Under the pieces are notes generated by a model. That model was not told the DNA's origin, did not search any database, and saw only the letters and a list, made by a program, of their open reading frames with translations. A program made the position numbers and the translations under genes. Shown here in pieces: positions 26,491 through 34,803 of a stretch of DNA of 64,000 nucleotides; positions within the stretch are counted from its first letter, which is position 1; each line of letters starts with the position of its first letter. The stretch is from Reichenbachiella ulvae (lineage in GTDB: Bacteria; Bacteroidota; Bacteroidia; Cytophagales; Cyclobacteriaceae), in assembly GCF_025833875.1 (NCBI RefSeq), contig NZ_JAOYOD010000001.1:744001-808000 (forward strand), given 5' to 3'.

Positions 26491-28650
26491 ATGACTCAAT
26501 CTACACTAATCATTCTTATCACCTTTTTGCTTGGGACTGAGCTAATGGCGGCTCACGTTTCCGGACGGGTGACAGACACCCAGGGAGAGGCTCTTCCGGG
26601 AGTCAATGTTTACATCAAGGACTCTTATGATGGTGCTACCACCGATCTTGAAGGGCGATTCAGTTTTAGTACTTCCGAATCAGGGGAGCAAACGCTGATC
26701 GCCAGTTCTATTGGTTTCAGAGCATATGAATCCACAATCAATCTTAATGGTGATTTGACTTTTCAGATACAACTAAGAGAGGAAGTCAATCGCTTATCAG
26801 GCGTCACTATCACAGCGGGGAGCTTTGAGGCGAGCGATGAGAAGAAGTCTACCATCCTGAAACCACTGGATATAGCGATGACTGCCGGTGCTGCTGCGGA
26901 TATCCCAGGAGTACTCAATATGCTGCCTGGTACTACAACCAATGGAGAAACTGGACGCCTGTTTGTCAGAGGAGGTACGGCGAATGAAACCCAGGCCTTT
27001 GTCGATGGTATCTGGGTGAACAATTTCTACTCTACGACGGCAAACAATGTTCCAAGCAGAAGTCGTTTCGATCCATTCTTGTTCAAAGGGACTTTTTTTA
27101 GTACCGGAGGTTATTCAGCAGAGTATGGTCAGGCATTGTCCTCTGTTTTGTCACTCAATTCGTTGGACCTGGCAGAAGAGACACTGACCGATATAGGCGT
27201 CATGACCATAGGCGGAGATGTGGCCCATACACAGCGATGGGACGAAGCATCGCTATATGGCAAGGTGCAATACACCAACCTGGATCCATATATGAATTTG
27301 GTCGATCAGCAGTATGAATGGAAGGATGGTCCTACCTCTATCAATGGAACCATGATGTATCGTCAACGAATCAAAGGCAAGGACATGCTAAAGGTGTTTG
27401 CCAGCTACGATCAGAGCGATTTTCATGCGGTGATACCGAGTATTAACAACCCAGGGGGGAATGATATGGCATCAAGTAACCGAAATGCTTATCTGAATGC
27501 CACCTACAAGAAACCCATCGGTGATCATTCTATGGCCTATGCTGGGCTATCTTATGGTAAGTATGATGAGACTACAGATTTTAACTCCATAGACATCATG
27601 CAAAGCACTCAAAGTGTCCATGGCAAAAGTTATTTCACTACAGATGTCAATCAATTGTCTGTTAAAGTAGGTGGCGAATGGATCTATCAAGGTGTGTCGG
27701 AAGATACTGAACTGTCTCCGTCGGAAGAATATAAAGCCAAATATGACAATTCACTGGCTGCTGGCTTTTCAGAATTGGATTATTACCTGACCAATGATTT
27801 GACGGTGAGAGCCGGACTGCGCTATGCTTACTATTCTGCTTTTGATCAGGCCAAATGGTCGCCTAGGGTATCGATGGCTTATAAGACTGGAGAATATTCT
27901 CAATTGTCTGCTGCCTTTGGAAAATTCCACCAATTGCCGCAGAGCAAACTGATGCTGATAGGAGATGAGTACATCTCTCCAGAAGAGGCCAATCATTATA
28001 TTCTGAGTTATCAAAGAATCACTGAGGGCTTTACTTTTAGGTCGGAAGTTTATTACAAGACCTATGATCAATTGGTAACTTATTCAGCAGCTGATCCATT
28101 CAATCCTACCACATTTTCCAATTCAGGAAAGGGATATGCCAGAGGTTTGGATTTATTCTTCAGAGACACTAAAACGATCAAAAATGCTGACTACTGGATT
28201 TCTTATTCCTTTATTGATAGCAAACGTAAGTTTGAGAATTATCCTGATCAGGCCAGGCCAGACTTTACTGCCATGCACAATGTGTCAGTGGTGTACAAGC
28301 ACTTTATTCCTGTGCTGAGAACACAGGTGGGTGCCAGTTGGAATTTCAATAATGGCAGGCCTTATAATGATCCCAATGATGATGTTTTCAATGGACAGCG
28401 AACCAAGTTTTATTCTGATCTTAGCTTCAATTTTGCTTATCTGTATCGACAAAACATCATTCTTTACGCTTCAGCAAGTAATTTGCTGGGAAGAGACAAT
28501 GTGTTTGGGTATGAATTTGAAAATCAACCTGGGACTGACGGGGTGATGGATGCCCGTCCCATAGGACAACAGGCCAAACGATTCTTTTTTGTTGGGCTCT
28601 TTATTTCACTGTCCAAAGACAAACAATACAATCAATTAGATAAATTATAA
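26491..28650 (+). CDS. TonB-dependent receptor with carboxypeptidase-like N-terminal domain
   Basis: The 719-residue outer-membrane protein has a signal peptide, a CarboxypepD_reg-like domain (about 22-108; VSGRVTDTQGEALPGVNVYIKD), a plug (about 120-230; IPGVLNMLPGTTTNGETGRLFVRGG, then AFVDGIWV) and a beta-barrel to the C-terminus (ending KRFFFVGLFISLSKDK). Such receptors take up large substrates with energy from TonB-ExbBD. It is shorter than SusC-type receptors and no SusD partner is present, so iron, vitamin or small-solute uptake is more likely than glycans. DUF2141 and TPR-like genes follow closely, suggesting one transcript. Confidence 0.9.
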   Translation: MTQSTLIILITFLLGTELMAAHVSGRVTDTQGEALPGVNVYIKDSYDGATTDLEGRFSFSTSESGEQTLIASSIGFRAYESTINLNGDLTFQIQLREEVNRLSGVTITAGSFEASDEKKSTILKPLDIAMTAGAAADIPGVLNMLPGTTTNGETGRLFVRGGTANETQAFVDGIWVNNFYSTTANNVPSRSRFDPFLFKGTFFSTGGYSAEYGQALSSVLSLNSLDLAEETLTDIGVMTIGGDVAHTQRWDEASLYGKVQYTNLDPYMNLVDQQYEWKDGPTSINGTMMYRQRIKGKDMLKVFASYDQSDFHAVIPSINNPGGNDMASSNRNAYLNATYKKPIGDHSMAYAGLSYGKYDETTDFNSIDIMQSTQSVHGKSYFTTDVNQLSVKVGGEWIYQGVSEDTELSPSEEYKAKYDNSLAAGFSELDYYLTNDLTVRAGLRYAYYSAFDQAKWSPRVSMAYKTGEYSQLSAAFGKFHQLPQSKLMLIGDEYISPEEANHYILSYQRITEGFTFRSEVYYKTYDQLVTYSAADPFNPTTFSNSGKGYARGLDLFFRDTKTIKNADYWISYSFIDSKRKFENYPDQARPDFTAMHNVSVVYKHFIPVLRTQVGASWNFNNGRPYNDPNDDVFNGQRTKFYSDLSFNFAYLYRQNIILYASASNLLGRDNVFGYEFENQPGTDGVMDARPIGQQAKRFFFVGLFISLSKDKQYNQLDKL

Positions 28651-28672
28651 AAACAACTTAATAAGTAGACAA

Positions 28673-29089
28673 ATGAAATATTTAATCATCTTTTGGCTAG
28701 GCCTTTTGAGTTTTAGGAATGAAGTAAAAGCTCAAGATTTTGAACTCACCATCTTGGTGCAGAATGTCCAAACATCGGACGGAAAAGTGCGGGCAGGCCT
28801 CTATGACTCAGAAGGGACATTTTTGAAAGAAGGCGTCTATGTAGCAGGAGAGGCTAAAGAAAAAGAGGTGGCAAAGCTCGTATTCAGTGGAGTAGCCCAG
28901 GGGAAATATGCGGTCAGTGTGTTTCATGATGAAAATGACAATGAAGAGTTGGATACTATGGTGTTTGGTATCCCTTCTGAACCCTTCGGTTTCTCCAATG
29001 ACGCCACCGGATCTTTTGGGCCTCCGACATTTGAGGACTCCAGCATCGAAATGAATCAAGACAAAACCATATCAATTACTTTAAACTAA
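28673..29089 (+). CDS. DUF2141 family exported protein
   Basis: A 138-residue protein with a signal peptide (MKYLIIFWLGLLSFRNEVKA) and the DUF2141 pattern: LTILVQNVQTSDGKVRAGLYDSEGTFL, then FSGVAQGKYAVSVFHDENDNEELDTMVFGIPSEPFGFSND. The acidic DENDNEELD turn in the transthyretin-like fold could bind calcium, by analogy only. The family has no assigned function but is often next to TonB receptors in this phylum, as here (22 bases after one). Confidence 0.85.
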   Translation: MKYLIIFWLGLLSFRNEVKAQDFELTILVQNVQTSDGKVRAGLYDSEGTFLKEGVYVAGEAKEKEVAKLVFSGVAQGKYAVSVFHDENDNEELDTMVFGIPSEPFGFSNDATGSFGPPTFEDSSIEMNQDKTISITLN

Positions 29090-29096
29090 TACCACT

Positions 29097-29738
29097 ATGA
29101 AAACGCTAATAGCAACCCTATTTACTATAGTTTCAATTCATGCTTTTGCTGGCGAAGGTCAGTTCGAAAAAGCGATGACCAGCAATATCAATAAAATTTG
29201 GACTTCACAGAGCTCAGATTTGGATCAATTGACTCATACCTTTACACGAATTGCGGAGGCAGAAAAGGACAAATGGACGCCATATTACTACGCCAGTTTG
29301 TGTCAGGTTTTTAAATCCTTTCAGACCGCTGATCTCAAAACCAAGGATGCAGTACTAGATGCAGCGCTTGAAAAGTTAACTTTGGCTGAAAACCTAAGTC
29401 AGGACAATTCCGAAATCGTAGCACTTCAAGGTTTCGTGTACATGCTGAAAATCGAGGTAGATCCAGGTACCAGAGGTCAAAGCTTGTCTCCGAAAATTTA
29501 TCAGCTCTATGGGAAAGCCCTTAAACTGAATCCAGAAAACCCACGAGCGGTTTTGTTCATGGGACAGATGCAAATGGGCTCAGCTCAGTTCTTCGGTCAG
29601 TCAACGGATGAAGCTTGTCAGATGATCATGAGTTCAATTGATCTATTTGAAAAGCAATCGGATGAAGATCCTGTGGCACCAAGTTGGGGAATGTATGGAA
29701 TCGAAAGATGGACCAGCCAGTGCAGTCCCACTGAATAA
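29097..29738 (+). CDS. Exported TPR-like protein, function unknown
   Basis: A 213-residue protein with a signal peptide ending SIHAFA. Helical repeat patterns resemble tetratricopeptide repeats: YYASLCQVFKSFQ, then ALEKLTLAENLSQDNSEIVALQGFVYMLK, then YGKALKLNPENPRAVLFMGQMQMG. It starts seven bases after the DUF2141 gene, so the three genes from 26491 are very likely co-transcribed. It may act as a periplasmic partner of the receptor system; nothing in the sequence names a substrate. Confidence 0.8.
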   Translation: MKTLIATLFTIVSIHAFAGEGQFEKAMTSNINKIWTSQSSDLDQLTHTFTRIAEAEKDKWTPYYYASLCQVFKSFQTADLKTKDAVLDAALEKLTLAENLSQDNSEIVALQGFVYMLKIEVDPGTRGQSLSPKIYQLYGKALKLNPENPRAVLFMGQMQMGSAQFFGQSTDEACQMIMSSIDLFEKQSDEDPVAPSWGMYGIERWTSQCSPTE

Positions 29739-29835
29739 ACCAAAAAAATGACCGTCTCGAAAGTTAGATTCATGCGAAAAATACTTTTGGGACGGCTTTC
29801 CTTATTTCCTGATCGGATGATTAGATTTGTTGGCT

Positions 29836-30918
29836 ATGAGTGAGAATGAAGCGGTATGCGTAAGCCCTCAGCAAAAGTGGCGAAAACTAGTATGGACAGC
29901 AGGGATTGTTCCCTTACTGGGAAGTATCGTGATTTCTTATTTCTTCTGCCCGACCTGTGTGGAGCAGGGTAGATACTCTGAGTTTGCTATATCTACTGTT
30001 ATTTCTTACATGTATTGGATTGCTTTGTCTTTTGGCAATTCCTTTTTGGTAGATAGACTGGAGCGATACTATACGTGGTTGGAAAAACCAGTGACGCGTA
30101 CCATTCTTTCCATTTTGCTCATGTCGATCTATACGGTCTTAGTGGCTTTTGTGATGAATTTTCTGATCGTAGAGTATTTGATTGGGAAAGATTTCTGGGA
30201 GTCATTAGAAGGGGGACATTTAAAGGGAAGCATCACAAATACGGTTATCATTGCGCTATTTATTTCGCTTTTTTTCCATGCCAGAGGTTTTTTTATCTCG
30301 TGGAGAGAAATGGCAGTTCAGAATGAAAGACTCAATACCGAAAATGCCAATTCTAAATTGGAGACGCTCAAGAGTCAGGTCAACCCGCATTTTCTTTTTA
30401 ATAGTCTGAATGCACTGACTTCCCTGGTATATGACGATCAGCAAAAGGCCGTAGAATTCATCCAGAAACTATCGGCAGTCTATCGCTATGTGATCCATCA
30501 GCAGGGAAACGAACTGGTGACAGTCGAAGAGGAATTGGATTTTGTCAAAGCTTTCGTTTATCTCAATCAAATCCGATTTGGAAAGAATTTTGGAGTGGAA
30601 ATTACGGGAGAGGAGAATATGATGGAGGAATCTTCCCTGCCGCCTTTGGCCTTGCAGATGTTGATCGAGAATTGCATTAAGCACAACGAGATTTCTAAGG
30701 CTTGTCCCTTGCATATCATGATCTTGATAGGCTCTGATCATATCATAGTAAAAAACAATATCAATCCTATCCAGCAGGAAAAACCAGACTCAACAGGTCT
30801 GGGTTTGAAGAATATCAAAAGCCGCTATAGTCACCTCACTAAAACCGAAGTAGAGGTTCGAAAGGAAGAGAATGAATTTGCGGTGAAACTACCTATCATA
30901 AAACTTAAAAAGTCGTGA
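29836..30918 (+). CDS. LytS-family sensor histidine kinase
   Basis: From the ATG at 29836 the protein has 360 residues; a TTG nine bases upstream is a weaker choice. Four hydrophobic segments lie in the first 150 residues, followed by a short coiled region and the His_kinase domain. The phosphorylated-type His185 sits in QVNPHFLFNSLNALTSLV. The ATPase part shows LPPLALQMLIENCIKHNE (N box) and GLGLKNIKSRY (G box). No extracytoplasmic sensor domain is seen, so it probably senses through the membrane segments. It overlaps its LytTR partner by four bases, a standard two-component pair. Confidence 0.93.
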   Translation: MSENEAVCVSPQQKWRKLVWTAGIVPLLGSIVISYFFCPTCVEQGRYSEFAISTVISYMYWIALSFGNSFLVDRLERYYTWLEKPVTRTILSILLMSIYTVLVAFVMNFLIVEYLIGKDFWESLEGGHLKGSITNTVIIALFISLFFHARGFFISWREMAVQNERLNTENANSKLETLKSQVNPHFLFNSLNALTSLVYDDQQKAVEFIQKLSAVYRYVIHQQGNELVTVEEELDFVKAFVYLNQIRFGKNFGVEITGEENMMEESSLPPLALQMLIENCIKHNEISKACPLHIMILIGSDHIIVKNNINPIQQEKPDSTGLGLKNIKSRYSHLTKTEVEVRKEENEFAVKLPIIKLKKS

Positions 30919-31670
30919 ATGTATTGATTGTAGAAGACGAGGGGATAGCAGCTGATCGTTTGGAGCGATTGGTTACAGCGCTTCGTCCTAAGGTTCGGAT
31001 ATTGGAACAGTTGGATACAGTCAAATCTGCTGTCAGTTGGTTTCAAACTAATGAGATGCCTGATTTGCTGTTTTTTGATATCCATCTGGCCGATGGGTCT
31101 AGCTTCGAGATTTTCGAGCAGGTCAATATCCACTGTCCGGTCATATTTACCACCGCATATGACCAATATGCCATCAAGGCATTTGAAGTCAATAGTGTCG
31201 ATTACCTTCTAAAACCTATTGAGGAGCAAAAGCTGGAAAAGGCTCTGAGTAAATTTGAATCCTTGAACCAGCCAAACGCACCGATAGATGTAAATGAACT
31301 CAAGTCTTTGATTCAAGGGAGTCAGAAAAAATACAAGGAGCGCTTTGTGGTAAAGGTAGGAGAGCATCTGCGCAGTATTCCGGTGGATCAGGTAGATTGC
31401 TTTTATAGTGAGGAAGGTGCCACTTATCTGCTGGATGCGAAGGGACAGAGGGTCATCGTAGATTATGCCTTGGATCAGCTGTCGGGTTTAGTCGATCCGG
31501 GTCATTTTTTTCGAATCAACCGAAAATTCATCATCCGAATGTCAGCGATCCAGGATATCGTTTCGTATTCTAATAGTCGACTAAAAATTGCCTTGCCTCA
31601 TTTGGACAACAATGAGTTAATTGTATCTAGAGATCGGGTAGGGGAATTTAAATCCTGGTTGGATTGTTAG
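30915..31670 (+). CDS. LytTR-family response regulator
   Basis: The 251-residue protein starts at a GTG inside the kinase stop codon region (GTGA overlap), so translation is coupled. The receiver domain (about 1-120) has VLIVEDEGIAADRL with the acidic pocket, Asp55 as phospho-acceptor in LLFFDIHLADG, and the Thr/Lys switch in FTTAYDQYAIKAF and DYLLKPIEEQ. The LytTR DNA-binding domain (about 145-250) contains IPVDQVDCFYSEEGATYL and FFRINRKFIIRMSAI. Targets are unknown; the TonB receptor unit upstream is a candidate by position. Confidence 0.93.
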   Translation: MNVLIVEDEGIAADRLERLVTALRPKVRILEQLDTVKSAVSWFQTNEMPDLLFFDIHLADGSSFEIFEQVNIHCPVIFTTAYDQYAIKAFEVNSVDYLLKPIEEQKLEKALSKFESLNQPNAPIDVNELKSLIQGSQKKYKERFVVKVGEHLRSIPVDQVDCFYSEEGATYLLDAKGQRVIVDYALDQLSGLVDPGHFFRINRKFIIRMSAIQDIVSYSNSRLKIALPHLDNNELIVSRDRVGEFKSWLDC

Positions 31671-31693
31671 AATAGCGAACAAAAATCAGACAG

Positions 31694-32296
31694 ATGAAAG
31701 TATTAGTTTTTTTATCGATAATAATCAGTGCAATTTTACCCATTCAAAATACAGACACCACAAAAATGGATATAGCAACATTTGGTAATGGCTGTTTCTG
31801 GTGTACAGAAGCCATTTTTTCGGAATTGAAAGGAGTATCAAAAGTGGAATCGGGTTACTCAGGTGGTCAGACCAAGAACCCGACATACAAGGAGGTATGC
31901 TCAGGAACCACTGGTCATGCAGAGGTGCTTCAGATTACCTATGATCCTGCAGTGATCAGCTTTGATGAGTTGCTGGAGGTTTTCTGGAAGACACATGATC
32001 CTACTACACTGAACCGTCAGGGCAATGACGTAGGGACGCAATATCGTTCAGTTGTTTTCTATCACAACGATACGCAAAAGGCTCTGGCAGAGAAGTATAA
32101 GAAAGAACTGGATGCCTCTGGCGCATTTGCTGACCCTATAGTTACTGAGATCACTGCGTTCGATGTTTTCTATCCGGCAGAGGATTACCACCAAAATTAT
32201 TACGAACTGAATGGGGAACAGCCTTATTGCAATTTTGTGATAAGACCCAAGGTGGAAAAGTTCAAAAAGGTATTTAAGGATAAGCTGAAGGATTAA
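31694..32296 (+). CDS. msrA: Peptide methionine sulfoxide reductase MsrA, probably exported
   Basis: The enzyme reduces methionine-S-sulfoxide in proteins. The 200-residue protein has the catalytic Cys34 in GNGCFWCTEAIF, the YSGGQTKNPTY block, the GHAEVLQITYDP block and TLNRQGNDVGTQYRS. A hydrophobic N-terminus (MKVLVFLSIIISAILPIQ) suggests export to the periplasm. A later Cys (QPYCNFVIRPK) could resolve the sulfenic acid. It lies 23 bases after the LytTR gene, and the next small gene begins right after its stop. Confidence 0.95.
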   Translation: MKVLVFLSIIISAILPIQNTDTTKMDIATFGNGCFWCTEAIFSELKGVSKVESGYSGGQTKNPTYKEVCSGTTGHAEVLQITYDPAVISFDELLEVFWKTHDPTTLNRQGNDVGTQYRSVVFYHNDTQKALAEKYKKELDASGAFADPIVTEITAFDVFYPAEDYHQNYYELNGEQPYCNFVIRPKVEKFKKVFKDKLKD

Positions 32297-32530
32297 GTGA
32301 AGAAGATAAAAATGATTTGGGATATGCGTGGAGGGGATGCTAAAGGTATGGCCGAACACCATGCAATCCACCTAAAAGAGTACGCAGAGAAATTTGATAT
32401 TGCGCTACATGATGCGGGAATCGAAGAGGTGAATGATATGTATACTTTGGCCTTCATGATTATAGACGAAAAGGATATGATCACGGTACGAGACAACCTA
32501 CGACCGCACCGTGCGGAGTATGCGGAATGA
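32297..32530 (+). CDS. Small conserved-looking cytoplasmic protein, function unknown
   Basis: A 77-residue protein beginning with a GTG that abuts the msrA stop codon directly, with no intergenic base. It reads KIKMIWDMRGGDAKGMAEHHAIHLKEYA, then DAGIEEVNDMYTLAFMIIDEKDM. It has a hydrophobic core and no membrane segment. The His pair in AEHHAIHL could bind a metal, but this is speculation. The family is not named; similar short proteins next to msrA occur in related genomes as far as I recall. Co-transcription with msrA is very likely. Confidence 0.7.
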   Translation: MKKIKMIWDMRGGDAKGMAEHHAIHLKEYAEKFDIALHDAGIEEVNDMYTLAFMIIDEKDMITVRDNLRPHRAEYAE

Positions 32531-32535
32531 AGGAT

Positions 32536-32601
32536 CTGTCAAAATTGACAGAATAGCTGGTCTGTTGCACTTTTTAGATTAATTTCGAAGCGCAACAGAC
32601 C
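32536..32601 (+). promoter_or_regulatory. Two inverted repeats upstream of purU
   Basis: CTGTCAAAATTGACAG (32536-32551) is a perfect palindrome with a TGTCA-N4-TGACA core. GGTCTGTTGC (32559-32568) and GCAACAGACC (32592-32601) form a 10-bp stem with a 23-base loop. The second could end the msrA transcript, although only a TTTATTTTA run follows, or lie in the purU leader. The first resembles a palindrome upstream of dnaK. Confidence 0.5.
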
Positions 32602-32621
32602 CGTTTATTTTATAATCCAGA

Positions 32622-33491
32622 ATGTCTGATAATAGAATTACCTTCCTGATACAGTGCGCAGATAGCAAAGGTATCATCGCCAAAGTCACTACTTTTTTTT
32701 ACGAAGAGGGCTTCAATATCCTCACTTGTCAGCAGTTTACCGACAATGTTCAGGACGCCTACTTTATGCGGGTGAGTCTGGACGCCAGAGATTTGACTTA
32801 TAGTCGTGAGGAATTGGCAAGCAAATTTGATGAAGTAGCTCTATCTCTTAAGCTGGAATGGAGGGTGTACTATTCAGAAGATAAGCAGAATGTGGCTGTA
32901 TTGGCCTCCAAGACCAGTCACTGTGTTTTCGACCTTTTGGAGAAGCACAGCGAAGGCATGCTCAATTGCCACATTCCTTTGATCATCAGCAATCATCAGG
33001 ATGTGAAGTATGTGGCTGATCAGTTCAATATTCCCTTTTATCACTTGCCAGTGACGGCAGACAACTGGACAGAACAGCAGCAGGAGATCAAGCGATTGTT
33101 AGAGTTTCATAAAGTGGATTTAGTGGTTTTGGCCAGATTCATGAGGATTCTGTCTTCCGATTTTATCAATGCTTATCAGAGAAAGATTATCAATATTCAC
33201 CATGCTTTTTTGCCGGCTTTTCAGGGAGCTAATCCTTATCGCAGGGCCTATGAAAGAGGAGTGAAGATGATAGGCGCTACGGCTCACTATGCTACCGATG
33301 ATCTGGACGAAGGACCCATCATCGAGCAGGATGTAGAGCGCGTATCGCATGCCAGTTCTCCAGCTGGGTTGACTCAAATCGGTTCGGATATTGAGAGGAA
33401 GGTGCTGTCCAAAGCTGTGAAGTTCCATCTAGATCACCGCATTATTGTCACGGGCAATCGTACCATAGTTTTTCCGGAGACCGAGGGATAA
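32622..33491 (+). CDS. purU: Formyltetrahydrofolate deformylase
   Basis: PurU releases formate from 10-formyl-tetrahydrofolate, supplying formate and balancing one-carbon units. The 289-residue length is typical. An N-terminal ACT domain (about 5-85; FLIQCADSKGIIAKVTTFFYEEGFNI) is followed by the formyltransferase-like domain. Its catalytic residues are Asn191 and His193 in INIHHAFLPAF and Asp229 in YATDDLDEGPIIEQD. It is downstream of msrA and its partner on the same strand, but a 90-base gap with two hairpins separates them. Confidence 0.95.
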   Translation: MSDNRITFLIQCADSKGIIAKVTTFFYEEGFNILTCQQFTDNVQDAYFMRVSLDARDLTYSREELASKFDEVALSLKLEWRVYYSEDKQNVAVLASKTSHCVFDLLEKHSEGMLNCHIPLIISNHQDVKYVADQFNIPFYHLPVTADNWTEQQQEIKRLLEFHKVDLVVLARFMRILSSDFINAYQRKIINIHHAFLPAFQGANPYRRAYERGVKMIGATAHYATDDLDEGPIIEQDVERVSHASSPAGLTQIGSDIERKVLSKAVKFHLDHRIIVTGNRTIVFPETEG

Positions 33492-33509
33492 CTCAAAAAT
33501 TAACCAACC

Positions 33510-34118
33510 ATGCAGAGATTATTCATACTCGCAATTCTTGCCTTACTGTCTTACTCTTGCAGCATGACCAGGTTAAACAATATTAACGGCTGGCCGCATT
33601 TGGTGGAGAATGAAAATGTGCTGGTTGCGACTGTAGACGGAGAAACGGAATGGGGATCGTTTGAACGGTTTGAACTCATCCAGGAGAAACTCGATGATGA
33701 ATTGGGAGAGTTTTATTTTCTTCCCTCTGTAGAATATGAGCTTTTGGCTTCCGGCATCAGGAAGGAGGATCTCAGCAAGATAGGAAGAGATGTTGATTTG
33801 AGCATACGAGTGGCAGAATGCCTCAAAGTTCGATACTTGTTGAAATACAGCGTAGAGGGAGCCAGACCAGCAGAAATCTATCAATATTCTGATGAACAAT
33901 ATCCTTTAGAAAATGGTAAAGTCAGATTGAGATGGCAAATCTATGATCTCTTGAATCTGAATGTATCTCCTGCCTTTGAGGTGATTGCTTCTTCTATGCC
34001 AATTCCTTTATCATCGAGGGATTATGTAGATGTAACTGGCCTGGAAAGGTTGACCTTAAAGGCGATCAACCGATCCTGTAGGGAAATCAAGAAAGGTATG
34101 GTGAAAGCTGAAGACTAA
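33510..34118 (+). CDS. Lipoprotein of unknown function
   Basis: A 202-residue protein with a short lipoprotein signal and lipobox Cys at 17 (LLSYSC). The body has VLVATVDGETEWGSFERFELIQEKLDDELGEFYFLPS and VRLRWQIYDLLNLNVSPAFEVIASS, a mixed alpha/beta pattern without a recognised domain. It starts 18 bases after purU and probably shares its transcript. It ends four bases inside the convergent thioesterase gene. Confidence 0.75.
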   Translation: MQRLFILAILALLSYSCSMTRLNNINGWPHLVENENVLVATVDGETEWGSFERFELIQEKLDDELGEFYFLPSVEYELLASGIRKEDLSKIGRDVDLSIRVAECLKVRYLLKYSVEGARPAEIYQYSDEQYPLENGKVRLRWQIYDLLNLNVSPAFEVIASSMPIPLSSRDYVDVTGLERLTLKAINRSCREIKKGMVKAED

Positions 34119-34684
34119 AGCGTAAATTTCTTAAGGTCCAGCACACATCTTTCGCTTGCCAGCAAGTCTTCGTGAGTGTCTTCCATGAGTACAGAGGATA
34201 CTTCTCTGATTTTGCTTCTATAGTCTTTTTTCAGTTCTTTTCTTTTGATGGCCTCAAGGAAAAGGCGTACTTCTTCTTTAGATTCTAGGATTAGCTCAGG
34301 AACTTTGGTAGGTTTGTCATCTTCTCCTTTGGCCACCATGGTTACATAGGAGTTGTTGGTTTTTTTGACGGTACCTTCTTTTACATTTTCAGCGATCACG
34401 TTGATTCCTACCACTAGAGATGAATTACCCACATAAACCACTGATGCCTTGAGGTGTACCAAATCTCCTACTTCCACTGGCTCCAGGAAATCCACATTGT
34501 CTACAGATACCGTTACACAGTAGTTCGCCGCATGCTTACTGGCACAGGCATAGGCTACTTTGTCAATCAGGGAAAGCAAAATGCCTCCGTGAATTTTCCC
34601 TCCAAAATTGGCATAGGAAGGAATCATTAGTTCTGTAATGGTGGTTTTTGAAAATGATACTGATTTGGCAGAGGGTACGCTCAT
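34115..34684 (-). CDS. Acyl-CoA thioesterase, hot-dog fold
   Basis: A 189-residue protein. The hot-dog helix and its catalytic region are in NFGGKIHGGILLSLIDKVAYACASKHA, where the Asp after the helix start is the expected catalytic residue in YciA/BACH-type enzymes. VSVDNVDFLEPVEVGDLVHLKASVVYVGNSSLVVGINV is the standard strand block. The C-terminal 60 residues are a charged extension not needed for the fold. It hydrolyses acyl-CoA to free acid and CoA. It is convergent with the lipoprotein gene (4-base overlap). Confidence 0.88.
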   Translation of the reverse strand: MSVPSAKSVSFSKTTITELMIPSYANFGGKIHGGILLSLIDKVAYACASKHAANYCVTVSVDNVDFLEPVEVGDLVHLKASVVYVGNSSLVVGINVIAENVKEGTVKKTNNSYVTMVAKGEDDKPTKVPELILESKEEVRLFLEAIKRKELKKDYRSKIREVSSVLMEDTHEDLLASERCVLDLKKFTL

Positions 34685-34803
34685 GATTTAATTCTTAGCT
34701 ATTACTATGATGGGTTTTGGCGAAAATAAGCACTAATGGTGGTCTGATTCAAGATTCGCTTATCAAATTTTGATTTAATCCTCAAACAAGTGGAGATTTG
34801 CGG

